DNA from: Chrysemys picta bellii
Taxonomy: Eukaryota > Chordata > Testudines > Emydidae
Assembly: GCF_011386835.1 (NCBI RefSeq)
Contig: NC_088795.1
Span: forward strand, 99,880,434-99,944,433
DNA length: 64,000 nt
Direction of reading: 5' to 3'
A program made the translations under genes and the position numbers. The notes under the pieces are model-generated. The model was not told where the DNA came from, searched no databases, and was given only the letters and a program-made list of their open reading frames with translations. Shown here piece after piece: positions 44,832-56,139 of this stretch (within the stretch, counting starts at the first letter, position 1; every line of letters starts with the position of its first letter).

Positions 44832-45724
44832 TGTGATAAATGAAGGGGGTGGGAGGGACTCCCTTTTATAGGCACCCAGCCAGCCAGTTAGCTATAAAAT
44901 TCCTCTTAGTAGCTGTTCTCTACTTGCTTTACTTGTAAAGGATTAACAAGCACACCGGTAAAAAGAAAGGTGTGGGCACCTGACCAAAAGAGCCAATAGG
45001 AGGGCTAAACTTTTTAAAATGGGAAAAAAACTTCCCTTTGTCTGTCTGTGGTGATCTCTGGGAAGGAGGGGAACAAGGAGCAATTATGATATGAGAAGCT
45101 TTAAGCCAGGTATGATCAAAAATCATCAGATCATACCTAGAATTACATATTTGGAACTCCCAAATGTGTAAGTAAATTAGGAATATTTAAAAAGACGTGA
45201 TTAGGTTTATTTCTTGGCTTGTGGACTCCTCTGTGCTAACCCCAGATGCTTTTGTTTTGCTTTAAGCTGAACCTCAAGAGAGCTATCTTGCTTAATTTTT
45301 GTAATTGTTTCTTTTAAGCCTAAATTCCAAATGTATTTCCTTTCTTTTTGTTTTTAATAAATTTTACCTTTTTTAAGAACAGGATTGGATTTTTGGGTCC
45401 CTAAGAGGTTTGTACATATGTTGTTTAATTAGCTGGTGGCAACAGCTGATTTCCTTTGTTTTTTTTCTCAGCTCTTCCCTGGAGGGGCGGTGAAAGGGCT
45501 TGAGGGTATCCCACAGGAAGGAATTTCCAAGTGTTTCTTCCTGGGTTCTCAAACGGGGTGGGGGTTTTCACTTAGGTGGTGGCACCGACCCATCCAAGGT
45601 TAGAGAGAAACTGTGACCTTGGGAGTTTAATACCAGACTGTAGTGGCCAGTATTAATTTTTTTAATTCTTGTGGGTCCCCACCTTCTGCACTCAAACTGG
45701 CAGAGTGGGGAATCAGCCTTGACA
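44832..45724 (+). repeat. Solo LTR of an endogenous retrovirus
   Basis: About 893 bp beginning TGTGATAAATGAAG and ending CAGCCTTGACA (TG...CA). It has TATA-like CTATAAAATT (about 44891) and AATAAA at 45356-45361. No gag, pol or env sequence adjoins it, so it is read as a solo LTR left by LTR-LTR recombination. A clear target duplication could not be identified. Confidence 0.68.
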
Positions 45725-45842
45725 TCTCCCAATTTACGAAGTCATATTCAGATAATACTGCCTGCTGATTCGAAATGCACATTTATAACAATGTGGTTGA
45801 ACAAATTTTTCTTTCCATCAAATTTAACCAATCAGACTCTTT

Positions 45843-46125
45843 GGCCTGGTCTACACTAGAGTTAGGTCGACCCAGCTACATTGCTCAAGGGTCTGAAAAA
45901 TCCATACCACTGAGCAACGTAGTTAAGTCGACCTAACCCCCAGTGTAGACAGCGCTAAGTCAATGGAAGAATTCTTCCGTTGACATAGGTACTGCCTCTA
46001 GTGGATGTGGATAACCTATGTTGATGGGAGAACCCCTTCCGTTGGCGTAGATTGTGTCTACACTGAAGCACTAAAGTGGGGCAGCTGTAGCATGCCGCTA
46101 TAGCATTTCAAGGGTAGACAAGCCC
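45843..46125. mobile_element. Harbinger MITE
   Basis: Ends GGCCTGGTCTACACTAGAG and, reverse complemented, GGGCTTGTCTACCCTTG, with internal GTCGACC motifs and a GTTAGGTCGACC/GGTCGACTTAAC-like hairpin. Same terminal family as the complete Harbinger. Confidence 0.8.
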
Positions 46126-46969
46126 AAAGTCTTTAGGCAGGGATTTATATCTCCCCTGAGATAGTCTCTCATTTGCCACTATTACAATAATAGTTTGGGG
46201 CTGGATGTGAAAAGCACTCAAAACCCTGCATAGGTACATAATACCAACTACAGCAAAGCATACTGACAAAAGGTAAGGAAACTGGGGTATGACAAAATCT
46301 TTGCAAGTTCCAAAAGTGCTTCATTTATTGGGAGAGGAATCCCGGAGGAATCAAAGTCTTTCAGGAATGGTGGAAAATAGTGCCAATAATGGTGACAATT
46401 CTGCAAGGGCACAGAAGAAGCCACTGCAGCTGAATGCTCCTGTATTAATAGAGAATCAGGAACTAGAAAAGCATAGCAAGTCCAGCACTACCTGACACAT
46501 CAGTGGGGTGGAAACAGTTGGTGCCAACACCGATGTCGTTGATACCAGACTCAATGGATGCCCACTGATGGCACTGGAGTCGACGGTATGGTGTCCAACT
46601 GATCTTGATTCAGTACCAATGAGTGGGTAGATGGGGCAGCTCTATTCAATCTGCAGAGGTTCCCAGCACCGAAGCAGGCATAAAGTGTTGTTTCCGGTGC
46701 AAGTATCCAGCCACCTATGTTCTCTTTTTGAGCAACTTACAGATGGAGCACTTTTCTTTATTGTGCCCTTCCCCAGGCACAATAAACACGAGTGTGGGGT
46801 CACTATTAGAGACAGCCACCCAACATGTCAGGCGGTGTTTAAAACCTGGTGAGGGCATCACACCAGGCTAAATCCTACTTAACTAACTACTACTAATTAA
46901 CTAAATCCTAAGGGCACTACTATAACTAAATACATACACAAAATCATAGGAAAGCACTGACAGAAAACA
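46126..46969 (-). other. Decayed 5' part of DIRS 3
   Basis: Sequence between the MITE and the right terminal repeat. Composition and short strings such as GCACAATAAACACGAGTGTG suggest the gag end of a DIRS, but no domain is certain. Confidence 0.4.
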
Positions 46970-47403
46970 TGATATTTGATACCACAGAGAATTCTCCAAC
47001 TCAAGCTGCAGGCAGTGAAAAGGAACTGAGGGAGGTCAGTGCAGAGCTGCATTTAAATAGCTATGGGAGAGGCTATGAAAGGCCAAAGGAAGCGAGTGCC
47101 ACCCCAAAAGGGAGTGCTAAGCAAAGTTCTCCAGATTCAGTACACTGGGCGTGTGCACACCTGGGAGGAATGTCTGCAACCATTTGAAGAAATAAGATTT
47201 CAGTCTGCTCTTAAAAAAGTATTCAATGAACCACTATTTCTACTATTTGAAATTAAGTGAATTCTATAAATGTTGTGCATATCCAGAAAGTGCCTTTGCT
47301 CACAAGGATTCTAATTTACATAAGAAAACACTTAGAACTCTGATCAGAGGGAAGAAGGGAATTGGCATCTCAAAAGGGGCAATGAAGGTCTACCTTACAC
47401 TTC

Positions 47404-47839
47404 AGGGGCAAGATCCTCATCCCTACTCTAGTCACTTTACACAGAGTAAAAGGTCTGGAGCATCCTAAAGGTGCCCTAAAAGCCCTGTATCTGGCCATGG
47501 AAGAATTCCCCTGGTACAGACACTGTGGAAAGGCTGCTTTCCAAGGACTCCTTGCAAGCCCTGGCATAGGGGATAAACCGGGGCAGATGTGGTGAGCAGC
47601 ATTTCAGGGGCAGGCCCATAACATGCAGTGATGCAGAGTCTGCAGTCAATAGGGCAACCCAAAGAGGCTGCTATAACTTAGACAGGCCCCAAAGTATGCT
47701 GACATTATGCTCCAGCCCTGGGAACAGTCCAGGGTTGGGAGAGTGCAAAGATGACTTATAGCCACTTTAGCATCCACTCCAACTGGGCTGAGAGTCCAGT
47801 GTTATGACTCTCAGAGATCAGCACAGAATCTTGCCCCAG
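47404..47839. mobile_element. MITE with 16-bp inverted ends
   Basis: Left AGGGGCAAGATCCTCA and right CACAGAATCTTGCCCCAGG form inverted termini. GC-balanced interior without ORF. It ends about 50 bp from exon 6. Confidence 0.6.
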
Positions 47840-47887
47840 GATCATAAACTAAGTATAACAGTTAGATAAAGATGCTGCTATTATTAC

Positions 47888-48003
47888 CTGTCTTATAGTA
47901 TCTCCTTCCTGATTGCTAATAGTTATCATTTTGTCTTCACTACCTAGTGCCAGCAGATTTTCAGTACTCCAGCAACCACAAGTGATCCGCTTGGTGTGTT
48001 TAC
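47888..48003 (-). CDS. WDR19: WDR19 exon 6
   Basis: Reads [20 protein letters not shown] and [17 protein letters not shown]. It is 116 nt, with acceptor TTTTTCAG and donor GTAATA, and ends on a codon boundary. The following intron (about 11.4 kb) contains the DIRS element at 37.2-47.2 kb and everything nested in it. Confidence 0.95.
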
Positions 48004-48790
48004 CTGAAAAACAGATATATATTTAATTTATACGTATAAAAAAACCATACAAAATTAGAGATGGAAATGTGGCCTCTAATTCATAACCCAGCCTATGCAG
48101 GTTTGAGCCCTACAATACACACATTTTAAAAAAAAACATTAAAAAATTAAAGGAAAGATTAATGTAATTCAAGTATGTACATTTTTAGAAAACAATTAGG
48201 GTGTGAAACAAAAAACTGACATGGTGAAAATTCAAGAAGGCATGATAGCCAGTGGAAAATATTTGTTATCAAAGTTTGTTTCTTGTTAAAAAAAAAAAAA
48301 AATCCCCGAGAGGGAAGCCTTTGTATCTTTATGGAACCTTAAGGAACTTCTCATCTTCCCACTTGATTTGCATCAAACCTCTCAAGCCATTTATGGCAGC
48401 CACCATTTTCCTGCCCAAATGGAACTCTGAAGTTTATTGATGTTTCTCCTCAAATATACCATAGGAAAGATAGTTAACAACATGAAAAATTCCACAGCCA
48501 ATTTTCTGGCTTGTGGAGCAAGGGAGACAATTTAATCCAAGTTTCCCACATGGCAGCACAGAACTTTGCCACTAGGTCATCACAGAGGTGTTTTACAAAG
48601 TATTCTATAAGAAAGCATTCTAGTAAGAATAATAAATCAGAAGTAGCCATTTGAACAAGGGTACATTTTGGAGTTACAGTTATAGATTATTATATTTTTA
48701 CACTGAACACAAAGTAATCTTAACACTATGAGTAAAATTTTGCTCTCAGTTAGAAACATACAAACCCTCTGAATTCAGTATAGTACATAC
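48004..48790. other. Intron, nothing recognised
   Basis: Intron between exons 5 and 6. A run of 14-15 A at about 48288 is the only simple repeat. Confidence 0.4.
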
Positions 48791-48906
48791 CAAGGACAGG
48801 AATCTTGCGAGAAGTCTGTCGGTTATAAATAAGCAAGTTTCCCTTAGTTGTTCCAACAGCAAGTAAGGCTCCAACTTTGGACCAAAGCAAGAAAGACATT
48901 GGGTCT
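48791..48906 (-). CDS. WDR19: WDR19 exon 5
   Basis: Reads [20 protein letters not shown] and [17 protein letters not shown], matching the second and third blades of the first propeller. It is 116 nt, with acceptor TTTCAG and donor GTATGT. Confidence 0.95.
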
Positions 48907-49900
48907 CTGAAATGTTAAAAAACACAATAAAATCATCTTATATGGCATATCAGTGAGTTTCTCTTTTAAACTTAAAAAACAAGCGCATTGTTAACTATAA
49001 TTATTTGTTTTGTATTTGCACAGTGTTGTGTAAACCTGAGCTAAATTTTTTAATTCATTTGTTTAGGGTGAGTTTGTCACTTTCAGACTTGCTTAAGCAT
49101 TCACTAAATAGCGATGAACTGGGGGGTGAGGGGGAGGGGTGGGGGGAGAAAGCTAGTTTGTTTAAATATTTTGATGTGTACAAATGCTAAAAGTGGGCAT
49201 CTGTCCATAAGCTCTAAGCATAATCAAGTTGACAAATTTCTAAGAAATGTTTAAAAAGATGGTGCTTTTCTGAATTTTTTTGTATTTTAACGGTGTAGTT
49301 GGGACTGATCACATGACTGTATTCACATGGTAGATCATAGTTCTTTGATTTACAAACTATCCAACGTAGTAAGAAAGCTTAGCAGAAGCTATTTTTGCTT
49401 TGAGTTTCAGATAGAGGAAGACTGTGTTTTATGTGACTTTTGAAGAGTTAATACAAAAAGCTAATATTTTAATTGAATTTAGTAAAAAGATAATATTATT
49501 TCAATCTCCCTGCAGCCTAACCTGTCAGCCAAGCCTGAGTCCTGATATTTCTGTTGCATTTATATTGTTGTATGCAATTAAGTATGGCTTCCTTACGGAT
49601 ACAGTCTCCCTCATGTAATTGGATTTTAGAATTGATGTATGTAAATGCCCTTGAAGGAAATTTTGTCTGTTTTATTATTAGTTTAAAAAGTAATAAACAT
49701 GAAGAGCATAATAAATGGTAATAGAAGCAGAAGTACTAAAGGAATAGATATTTCTGTAACAGGGGCTGCTCATATCCCAGCTACGTAGACTGGATGGACG
49801 TAAAGTAACAGCGAGCAAAATAAGATGCATTCAGAGTCTGTGACTGTTAATCAGGATCGAGTATCTGATAAGTCATGTGAAGAGGAAAATATTTTTTCTG
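48907..49900. other. Intron, nothing recognised
   Basis: AT-rich, with a G-rich stretch at 49120-49148. No repeat or gene recognised. Confidence 0.4.
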
Positions 49901-49904
49901 TTGC

Positions 49905-50012
49905 TGATGAAAGACTCTGGGGGCAGGGACTTTATTATCGTATGTGCTTCAAAGATACCTAGCACATGGTGGGTGCTACTGCTATGTAACTAATAATAGA
50001 TGGAGACTCTCT
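49905..50012 (+). mobile_element. L2-like LINE 3' tail
   Basis: GGGGGCAGGGACTTTATTAT, then ATACCTAGCACATGGTGGGT and a short (TAA)-rich end, matching the usual layout of L2-type 3' ends. Confidence 0.5.
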
Positions 50013-50091
50013 CAGGATTTAGGCACTGTTGACATTCTTTTAAAAACACAAAGCATACCATAAAAAATATCCAGCTGCAAGCTCCACCATA

Positions 50092-50286
50092 TACACCTCT
50101 ACCCCAGTATAACACTGTCCTCAGGAGCCAAAAAAAAATCTTACTGTGTTATAGGTGAAACCACATTATATCGAACTTGCTTTGATCCGCTGGCGTGCGC
50201 AGCCCCGCCCCCCCGGAGCGCTGCTTTACTGCATTATATCTAAATTCATGTTATATCGGGTTGCGTTATATCAGGGTAGAGCTGTA
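50092..50286. mobile_element. TA-flanked MITE, copy 4
   Basis: TACACCTCTACCCCAGTATA on the left and the inverted CAGGGTAGAGCTGTA on the right. Same orientation as copy 2 (CTCAGGAGCCAAAAAAAATC on the left). Confidence 0.85.
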
Positions 50287-50339
50287 TCAACAATGATCAG
50301 CTAATCTTTACAGCAACAAGATTAGATATTACCCTTCAG

Positions 50340-50775
50340 CAACACCTTACCCACAAAAGCTGTATTGAAAAATCCTGAAGGTCAAGAGATTCATCCTTTT
50401 TAGAACTTGGGTGTGGGAAACGAGTTCCAAAGTTGAGGAACCCTTAAGGAAAATGCCTTCCCAGCAGCAACCTCTGTTTTAAACTGAATGGATTCCAGAT
50501 CAAGTGTTTCTATTGATCCCAATTTTGGCAGTAGCATGTCGTGGGGAAAGAGGTAATCTCTCAAGTAGACTGGTTGAGGCCATTTAGGGCATTATAGACC
50601 AAAACCTACAGAAATGCTCTACCTTGAAACCTGCAGATAGCCAATTAAAACTACAAAACACCAGTGTAATGTCCTTGCGGCAACATACCTCACTCAAGAA
50701 GCAGGCTGCTGCATTCTGCATTAGTTTCAGCTTCCAAATGGGTTTAGGATGTAGCACCAAGAAAGGCATACTGTA
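50340..50775 (-). mobile_element. Ancient LINE-derived repeat (tentative)
   Basis: The minus strand gives KLKLMQNAAACFLSEVCCRK and FCSFNWLSAG, resembling the L-x-QNAAAR-x-L...LHWLP motif after the reverse-transcriptase core of L2-clade LINEs. Nucleotide decay is heavy. Confidence 0.4.
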
Positions 50776-50827
50776 CTAGTATGATTCTTGACACGCGTTT
50801 TACATTTTACAGAAGAGTTTTTCTTAC

Positions 50828-50953
50828 CTCATGCCACCGTCCACCTGGCTTGTTTTGTTTGTGTTGGCATCCCACAGATAAATGGTACTAGATTTGTCAG
50901 CAATTATGGCTAAGGTGTCCCCATCTTTATCCCAGTCCATAGCAACACAGTTG
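50828..50953 (-). CDS. WDR19: WDR19 exon 4
   Basis: Reads [17 protein letters not shown] and then [12 protein letters not shown], a WD40 blade with a typical WD dipeptide. It is 126 nt with donor GTAAGA; the first base completes a Ser codon from exon 3. Confidence 0.95.
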
Positions 50954-51645
50954 CTTAAGAAACAAAGAGAAAGAAGAAAATAAACTTTACTAGGGATTTT
51001 AAAAGTTTATGAGGGCCTAAACCAGACAAAATTATACAGTCAAAATGAAGCCCCTGACCCAGCTCCTCCCCTCCTAAAAAACCTGAGACAGGATGAGACA
51101 TTCATGTTACATAAACCTGAATCTCCAGATAGAAGTTGCACCCCAGCTCTAATCTCACACAAGACTATGAGCCCTTCCTACCACTTGTGCCTCCAAAGGG
51201 GGTCCCAGAGCCCTGATCCCTTGCTGGGCCCCGGGGCTAGACGGCCCCTTCCAACATACTCTGGATCTTTAAGGGACTCCAAGCTGTCACCCAACCTTAT
51301 AGTTTTTTGGAGGTGACCTGATGTGGACAGCTCTCTCCCTAGTTCTCAGAAGGGTATTAAGTTTGGGACAGAAGTCCACATGGAAGCAGGAAAATGCTCT
51401 AGTTGCTGTTCCCACAATGAGCACAGGGGCAGACATACCCCCACAATCTCTAGCATAGGAGAAATAAGACTAAGGAAGGGACATATATTAAGGATTATAA
51501 ACAACTCTGCTTATGCACTGGGTATGTTTTCCTGCTGCACTAGTGCAGAGAAGGGTTGGGCACCAAAGGCTCTTATTAGAACTGGAAGAGACAATGGATC
51601 ATAATGAACAAATCCTCAAAGACTGTGCAGAAGAAAGAGGCCTCT
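50954..51645. other. Intron, nothing recognised
   Basis: Intron upstream of exon 4 (gene sense). GC is somewhat raised in 51100-51300. No gene or repeat recognised. Confidence 0.35.
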
Positions 51646-51654
51646 TGGGGTAAT

Positions 51655-51908
51655 TCTGCAATTAAAAACCCTTGGCTGGCCTGTGCCAGCCGACTCAGGC
51701 TAAGGGGCTGTTTAATTGTGGTGTAGACATTCGTGCTCAGGCTGGAGTTTGGGCTGTAGGACCCTGGGAGGTGGGAGGGTCCCAGAGCTCAGGCTGCAGC
51801 CCAAGCCCAAATGTCTACACTGCAATAAAACAGCCCGAGCCCTGAGAGCCAAGGTCAGCTGGCACAGGTCTAAATGCAGTGTCTAACTGCAATGTAGACA
51901 CACCCTCA
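51655..51908. mobile_element. Harbinger-like MITE, family B copy 1
   Basis: GGCTGTTTAATTGTGGTGTA, GAGGGTCCCAGAGCTCAGGC, then ATGTCTACACTGCAATAAAA and end CAATGTAGACACACCCTCA. The two halves are inverted relatives. Closely related copies are at 54845 and 55860. Confidence 0.72.
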
Positions 51909-51949
51909 GTGTCCCTTACAGTCCCAGGGAGGGCAGAGTGGGCCACTCA

Positions 51950-52585
51950 GTTCCAGGAGCCCAGCTACATCCCTGAAGACAACAAAAGGATGGATTCTGG
52001 CACACAGGTGTTTGTATAAATGTTAGCAGCCCTGGCATGTGCATCAAGGTAGATTTGTGTGAACACAACAAAACCTGAACCAACCCTGATTTTAGATGGA
52101 GTCTGCGTATTATATTGACTGTTTGCACATCTCTAATCATAAGGCAAGCAACTCATAATGTATAGCAGGCATCTGGTTACTTGTTCTAGACTCCATCTGC
52201 TAGTATAGGGAAATAATTTACTGTTTGGCTGCCAGAGGGACATTTATCAATTAAATATGTAAAAACTGCAGTGTCTAATCTTCGCAAAATCATTCAGAAC
52301 ACAGCTTTTGCTGTCATGAATGCTTCAACATCTTTGGTTTTTAACTATCTGAAAATTTTTTTTACACTCTTCTACCATGGACCTTATCTCTCAACCATTG
52401 TTCTTTGGTAAAAAATGTACGGTATGCAAAAAGAGTATTTATCTTCTTTTCTCCCACTTGCCTGAATTTAGGATAGTAAATGTGGCCTCCCATAAGAAAC
52501 TTCAAAGGATGTCTCAATCCCCAGCCACAGTAGCATGCAGCATTCTGGTGAGCAGGAGGAATAAATGGGAAGGGAAGCACTAGAG
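51950..52585. other. Intron, nothing recognised
   Basis: No repeat or gene recognised. Confidence 0.35.
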
Positions 52586-52589
52586 GCAG

Positions 52590-52815
52590 TGTAACCTAGG
52601 GGACACCACACTTGACTGGGACTCAGGAGATCTGGATTCTATTCCCAGCTCTGTCATTGGCCTGTTGGGAGACCTGGAACAAGTCACCTTCTCTCTCTGT
52701 GTCTCAGTTTCTCTATCTGTAAAATGGGGATAATGACACTGCCCTCCTTTGAGATCTACAAATGAAAAGCACTGAATAAGAGCTGGGAGTTTTTATTATT
52801 ATTATTATTAGACAA
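52590..52815 (+). mobile_element. MIR-type CORE-SINE
   Basis: GACTCAGGAGATCTGGATTC, CAAGTCACCTTCTCTCTCTG, CTGTAAAATGGGGATAATGA and TGAAAAGCACTGAATAAGAG, ending in (ATT)n. This is the full order of a MIR-like SINE with its L2-type tail. Confidence 0.85.
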
Positions 52816-53981
52816 GAGTGCAGAAAAAAAACAAGAAAGCAAAAAAGAAAAATAGTATATAAGAACAGAGACAAACAGACAAGAGAAAATGAGAAATATA
52901 ATTGAAGAGATGGCGCTTATGACATCTTCTATTCGGACAGAAGAAACTTGGGATTCTGAACTCAGTTCTCAAAAGAGGAGAGGTCCCAGACAGAGTAAGA
53001 AGGCAACAGACAGAGTGACCACAGCACTGTTTGACTGAGCCGGAGTTCTTTCAGGTAAGTGTCCTTGCTTTTGCTTGAACCCTATGTGACAGAAGTGGAG
53101 ATGCTCTGTAATCATTTCTGAATACTGTATATTGACCTGGTTATTAGGATGTTTACTTATTAATATGTTGATTTAGTTTAATAGGGCAGTTGTCAGGAAA
53201 AACAAGCTGATAGGGAAACAATGGCTCAATATAAGACACCCTTCAGTAAACACATATGGGTTGTTAAGAGACAATACATGAACTATTAACTTTGAAGATT
53301 CTACTTCCTGGCTCCAACCAACTTACATAGCCAAGGCCTGGGAACCAAAAGGACTATGGAGTTTAAAAAGGACCATTCTCAAGAGTGAGGGGAGAACTGT
53401 TGGGGAGTTGTTCAGGGGAACCAGGCACACAGGAACTGCGGTGGTGTCTGAAAAAAAGTCAGGCTGCCTAAAACTACCTCAGGGGATGGTAAGCCTTTAG
53501 GTTGGACAGACATGCATTAGACTATTTGTTGTTTTAAAATCCCTTTTCCTCTAAATACGTTGCTCCCACTGCAAAAAAAACCAATAGTTTTGTTTTAAGG
53601 AGGTATTCTGGTCACAGACTCCCAAAGAGAAGAACCAGAGTCAGACTTGCACAGTTGATACTCAGGGTGGGCTGTAGCCCATGGCCTGGTGTAAGAGTGG
53701 GAGAACTGTGGAATTCTACCCCAGAATAGGTGGAGATCTGAAACCTGAGAGGAGATATTCTGAGAGACCAGAAAGAGTACAAATGTATAGCTAGTCCTGT
53801 AACTGTGAAACCTATACTCAATTTGGGTTGTTATTCTTGGCGGAAAAAAATGTAGTCTAGTTTAAGGGCAGCAACTAATTGCCATGGTTGAAACTGCTGT
53901 TATTTAACTGCTTCTTCAGCAAACAATCAATCAGATTGTAAATTAGGTTCAAGTTTAATATTACAAAGACACTCAGATTTA
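52816..53981. other. Intron, nothing certain
   Basis: About 1.2 kb, partly A-rich. The stretch 53590-53820 looks repeat-like in composition but was not matched to a family. Confidence 0.35.
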
Positions 53982-54330
53982 GGCTATGTCTACACTGCAT
54001 TTTCATCAATAAAACTTTTGTTGCTCAGAAGTGTGAAAAAAACCCACCCCCTTGACTAACAAAAGTTTTACCGATGAAAAGTGCCCATGTGGACAAAGCT
54101 TTGTCGGCGTGAGACACTCCTCGCTGATAAAGCTTCTGCCCCTCGTTGGGGGTGGGTTTATTTTGTTGGCAGCAGAGCTTTCTCCTGGCAACAAAAAGCG
54201 CCTACATTGTGTGCCTTACAGCGGCAAGGCTTTAGCGGCACAGCTATGCTGTTCAGCAGCATAGCTGTGCCGCTAAAGCCTTGCCGCTGTAAGGCACACA
54301 ATGTAGGAGCTGTGCAATGTAGACATAACC
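53982..54330. mobile_element. Harbinger MITE with a perfect hairpin
   Basis: Ends GGCTATGTCTACACTGCA and, reverse complemented, GGTTATGTCTACATTGCA. Flanks are TTA on the left and CTA on the right, close to a 3-bp duplication. Inner hairpin AAAACTTTTGTTG/CAAAAGTTTT near the left; a 51-bp perfect palindrome near the right. Confidence 0.85.
54201..54307. repeat. 51-bp perfect inverted repeat, 5-nt loop
   Basis: Arm 1 is 54201-54251 (starts CCTACATTGTGTGCCTTACA) and arm 2 is 54257-54307 (ends AAGGCACACAATGTAGG). All 51 positions pair. The loop is TTCAG. Confidence 0.96.
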
Positions 54331-54409
54331 CTAGAGTTAGGCTCTTTGAAGTAGGTGTAATACTAGGTTATTTGAAACCAGACTTCAGAAGACTGAGCTA
54401 ATCATCAAT

Positions 54410-54755
54410 AAGGCCATGATTTAGTCACAGAAGTCACGGAAGGTCGTGGGAACCCCCAAGCTCCCGGGCAGCGGCAGGGGAACCCCTGAGCTCGGGCTCC
54501 CAGCCCCTACGGGAGCAGGGGACCCCCAGAGCTGCAGCAGCAGGGGTACCCCTCAGGCCCTAGCTGCTGCAGGCAGCTCCTAGCCCCTGCGCCACTGCCC
54601 CCCTTCATGCCTGTGGGGATCCGCAGATCCCCATTTTGTCCCGATATTTTTAGTAAGAGTAATGGACAGGTCACGGTTTCTGTGAATTTTTCCTTTTTTG
54701 CCTGTGACCTGTCCGTGACTTTTACTAAAAATATCCATGACAAAATCTTAGCCTT
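54410..54755. mobile_element. MITE with GTCACGGA repeats
   Basis: Left AAGGCCATGATTTAGTCACA and right AAGGCTAAGATTTTGTCATG (reverse complement) form inverted ends. Subterminal GTCACGGA/GTCACGGACAGG repeats flank a GC-rich core (54450-54620). Confidence 0.75.
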
Positions 54756-54844
54756 TGGAGGTGCTAAGACCTTCAACCTTTGTTCAAGGTAGATGCATCT
54801 ACAGAGTTAAGAAATGAATGAATGTATACACAAGCAATTAGACA

Positions 54845-55098
54845 CCCGGGGCTGGCCCAGGCCAGTTGACTTGGGCTCGCGGTTAAGGGGCTGTTTAATT
54901 GCAGTGTTGACGTCTGGACTCGGACTGGTGCCTGGGATCTAGGACCTTGTGAGATGGGAGGGTCCCAGAGCTCGGGCTGCAGCCTGAGCCTGGAAGTCTA
55001 CACCGCAATGAAACAGTCCTACAGCTTGAACCCGAGGAACCCAAGTCAGCTGGCATGGGCCAACTATGGGTTTTTCTTTGCAGTGTTGACATCATCTG
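54845..55098. mobile_element. Harbinger-like MITE, family B copy 2
   Basis: Shares GGGGCTGTTTAATTGCAGTG, GAGGGTCCCAGAGCTCGGGC and the TCTACACCGCAATGAAACAG string with the copy at 51655. Confidence 0.72.
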
Positions 55099-55739
55099 GG
55101 GCCTCTCAGGGTGACTGAGAACAAGGGAGCTTGGACTGACTGGTAGTCAGTCAGAGGGCAAGAAAGCTCTAAATTGAACTGTTATCACCTGGCAGACTGA
55201 GGAATTAAAAACTGAATAATAATAAAACCTTTTCCTTGAATAATTAACAGACCACAACAAAGTTAAATTCATTTCTAATCAGAGTTAAAACTCAGTCTAG
55301 CTATGAAGGTAAATCAGTAGCAAACTAGCCAGGGAGGGCACTAACCAATTTGTTGCAGAGTGCAAAATGTATGAATGACTATTTGCTTTGTGGCCAAGTG
55401 GCGTACATACACACCCAATACAAGCAGCTCATGGCTATCAGAGCCATCAGAGCCCGTGTACAGCATCCTGAGCACAGAGCTGCTGAACTGGAAGAGCAGT
55501 GACAGATGGAATTGTTTATAGACTCTGCATATAGGGACACTGGAGTAGGCTCACCTCAGAACTGACTTCCACAATCGTCCAATTGAGGAAGCCAGACTCA
55601 TGGTGGAAGGGGCACCAAGGTGGAATGGAGGAACATACCCCCTTAGATGGGACTCCCCTTCCGACTGAAATAGTAGAGACTGACAGCTCCTCATGTACTG
55701 AGTAGGTCATTCCAGGGGACTGAATTAGTGGGGAGAGAA
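55099..55739. other. Intron, nothing recognised
   Basis: No repeat or gene recognised. Confidence 0.35.
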
Positions 55740-55756
55740 AAGATACCTCTACACTG

Positions 55757-55845
55757 CAGCAAAACAAACAAAACAAACAAACAAACAAAAAAAAAACAAC
55801 AAAAAAAAACAAAAAAAAAACACACCACACACACCAAACAACAAC
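55757..55845. repeat. A/C-rich simple repeat, (AAAC)n type
   Basis: Imperfect AAACAAAC and poly-A runs followed by CACACCACACACACC. Low complexity. Confidence 0.9.
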
Positions 55846-55849
55846 AAAA

Positions 55850-56108
55850 ATGTAGCAGCAAGTCTCAGTGCTCAGGTCAACTTAAGCTTGCACTATGGTG
55901 CTAAAAATTGCAGTGTAGATATTCCCACTTGGCCTGGACCCTGGGCTCTGAAACCTGGGAAGGGGGAAGAGGGTCTCAGAGCCTGGGCTTCAGGCTGAGC
56001 GAGAACGTATACACTGCTGTTTTTTTAGCCCTGTAGCACAAATCTGAGTCAGCTGACGCAGGATCAGACTGCTGCTGCAGAAGTTACTTTGCAGCGTAGA
56101 CATACCCA
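55850..56108. mobile_element. Harbinger-like MITE, family B copy 3
   Basis: Diverged relative of the copies at 51655 and 54845: AATTGCAGTGTAGATATTCC, TCAGAGCCTGGGCTTCAGGC, and end GCAGCGTAGACATACCC. The A/C-rich tract at 55757 probably lies within its left part. Confidence 0.6.
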
Positions 56109-56139
56109 AAGACTGATTGTGGTGACAGAAGACTGATCA

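Larger units (their letters stand above)
37171..47190 (-). mobile_element. DIRS retrotransposon 3, a host to at least six insertions
   Basis: The left end (GTGTACACACGCCCATTGCA, GGAGAACTTTGCTTAG, CTCCCATAGCTATTTAA) recurs reverse complemented at about 47050-47165, giving inverted terminal repeats about 10 kb apart. Minus-strand remains: reverse transcriptase (41333-41623), RNase H (40600-40860 and 38780-38980), recombinase (37436-37799). Nested within are a hAT (39091-40590, itself holding a hAT), a CR1 tail, a tRNA-SINE piece, a 559-aa-ORF transposon, a solo LTR and a Harbinger MITE. Without them about 4.5 kb of DIRS remains. All three DIRS copies in the window face the same way as WDR19. 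Confidence 0.78.
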
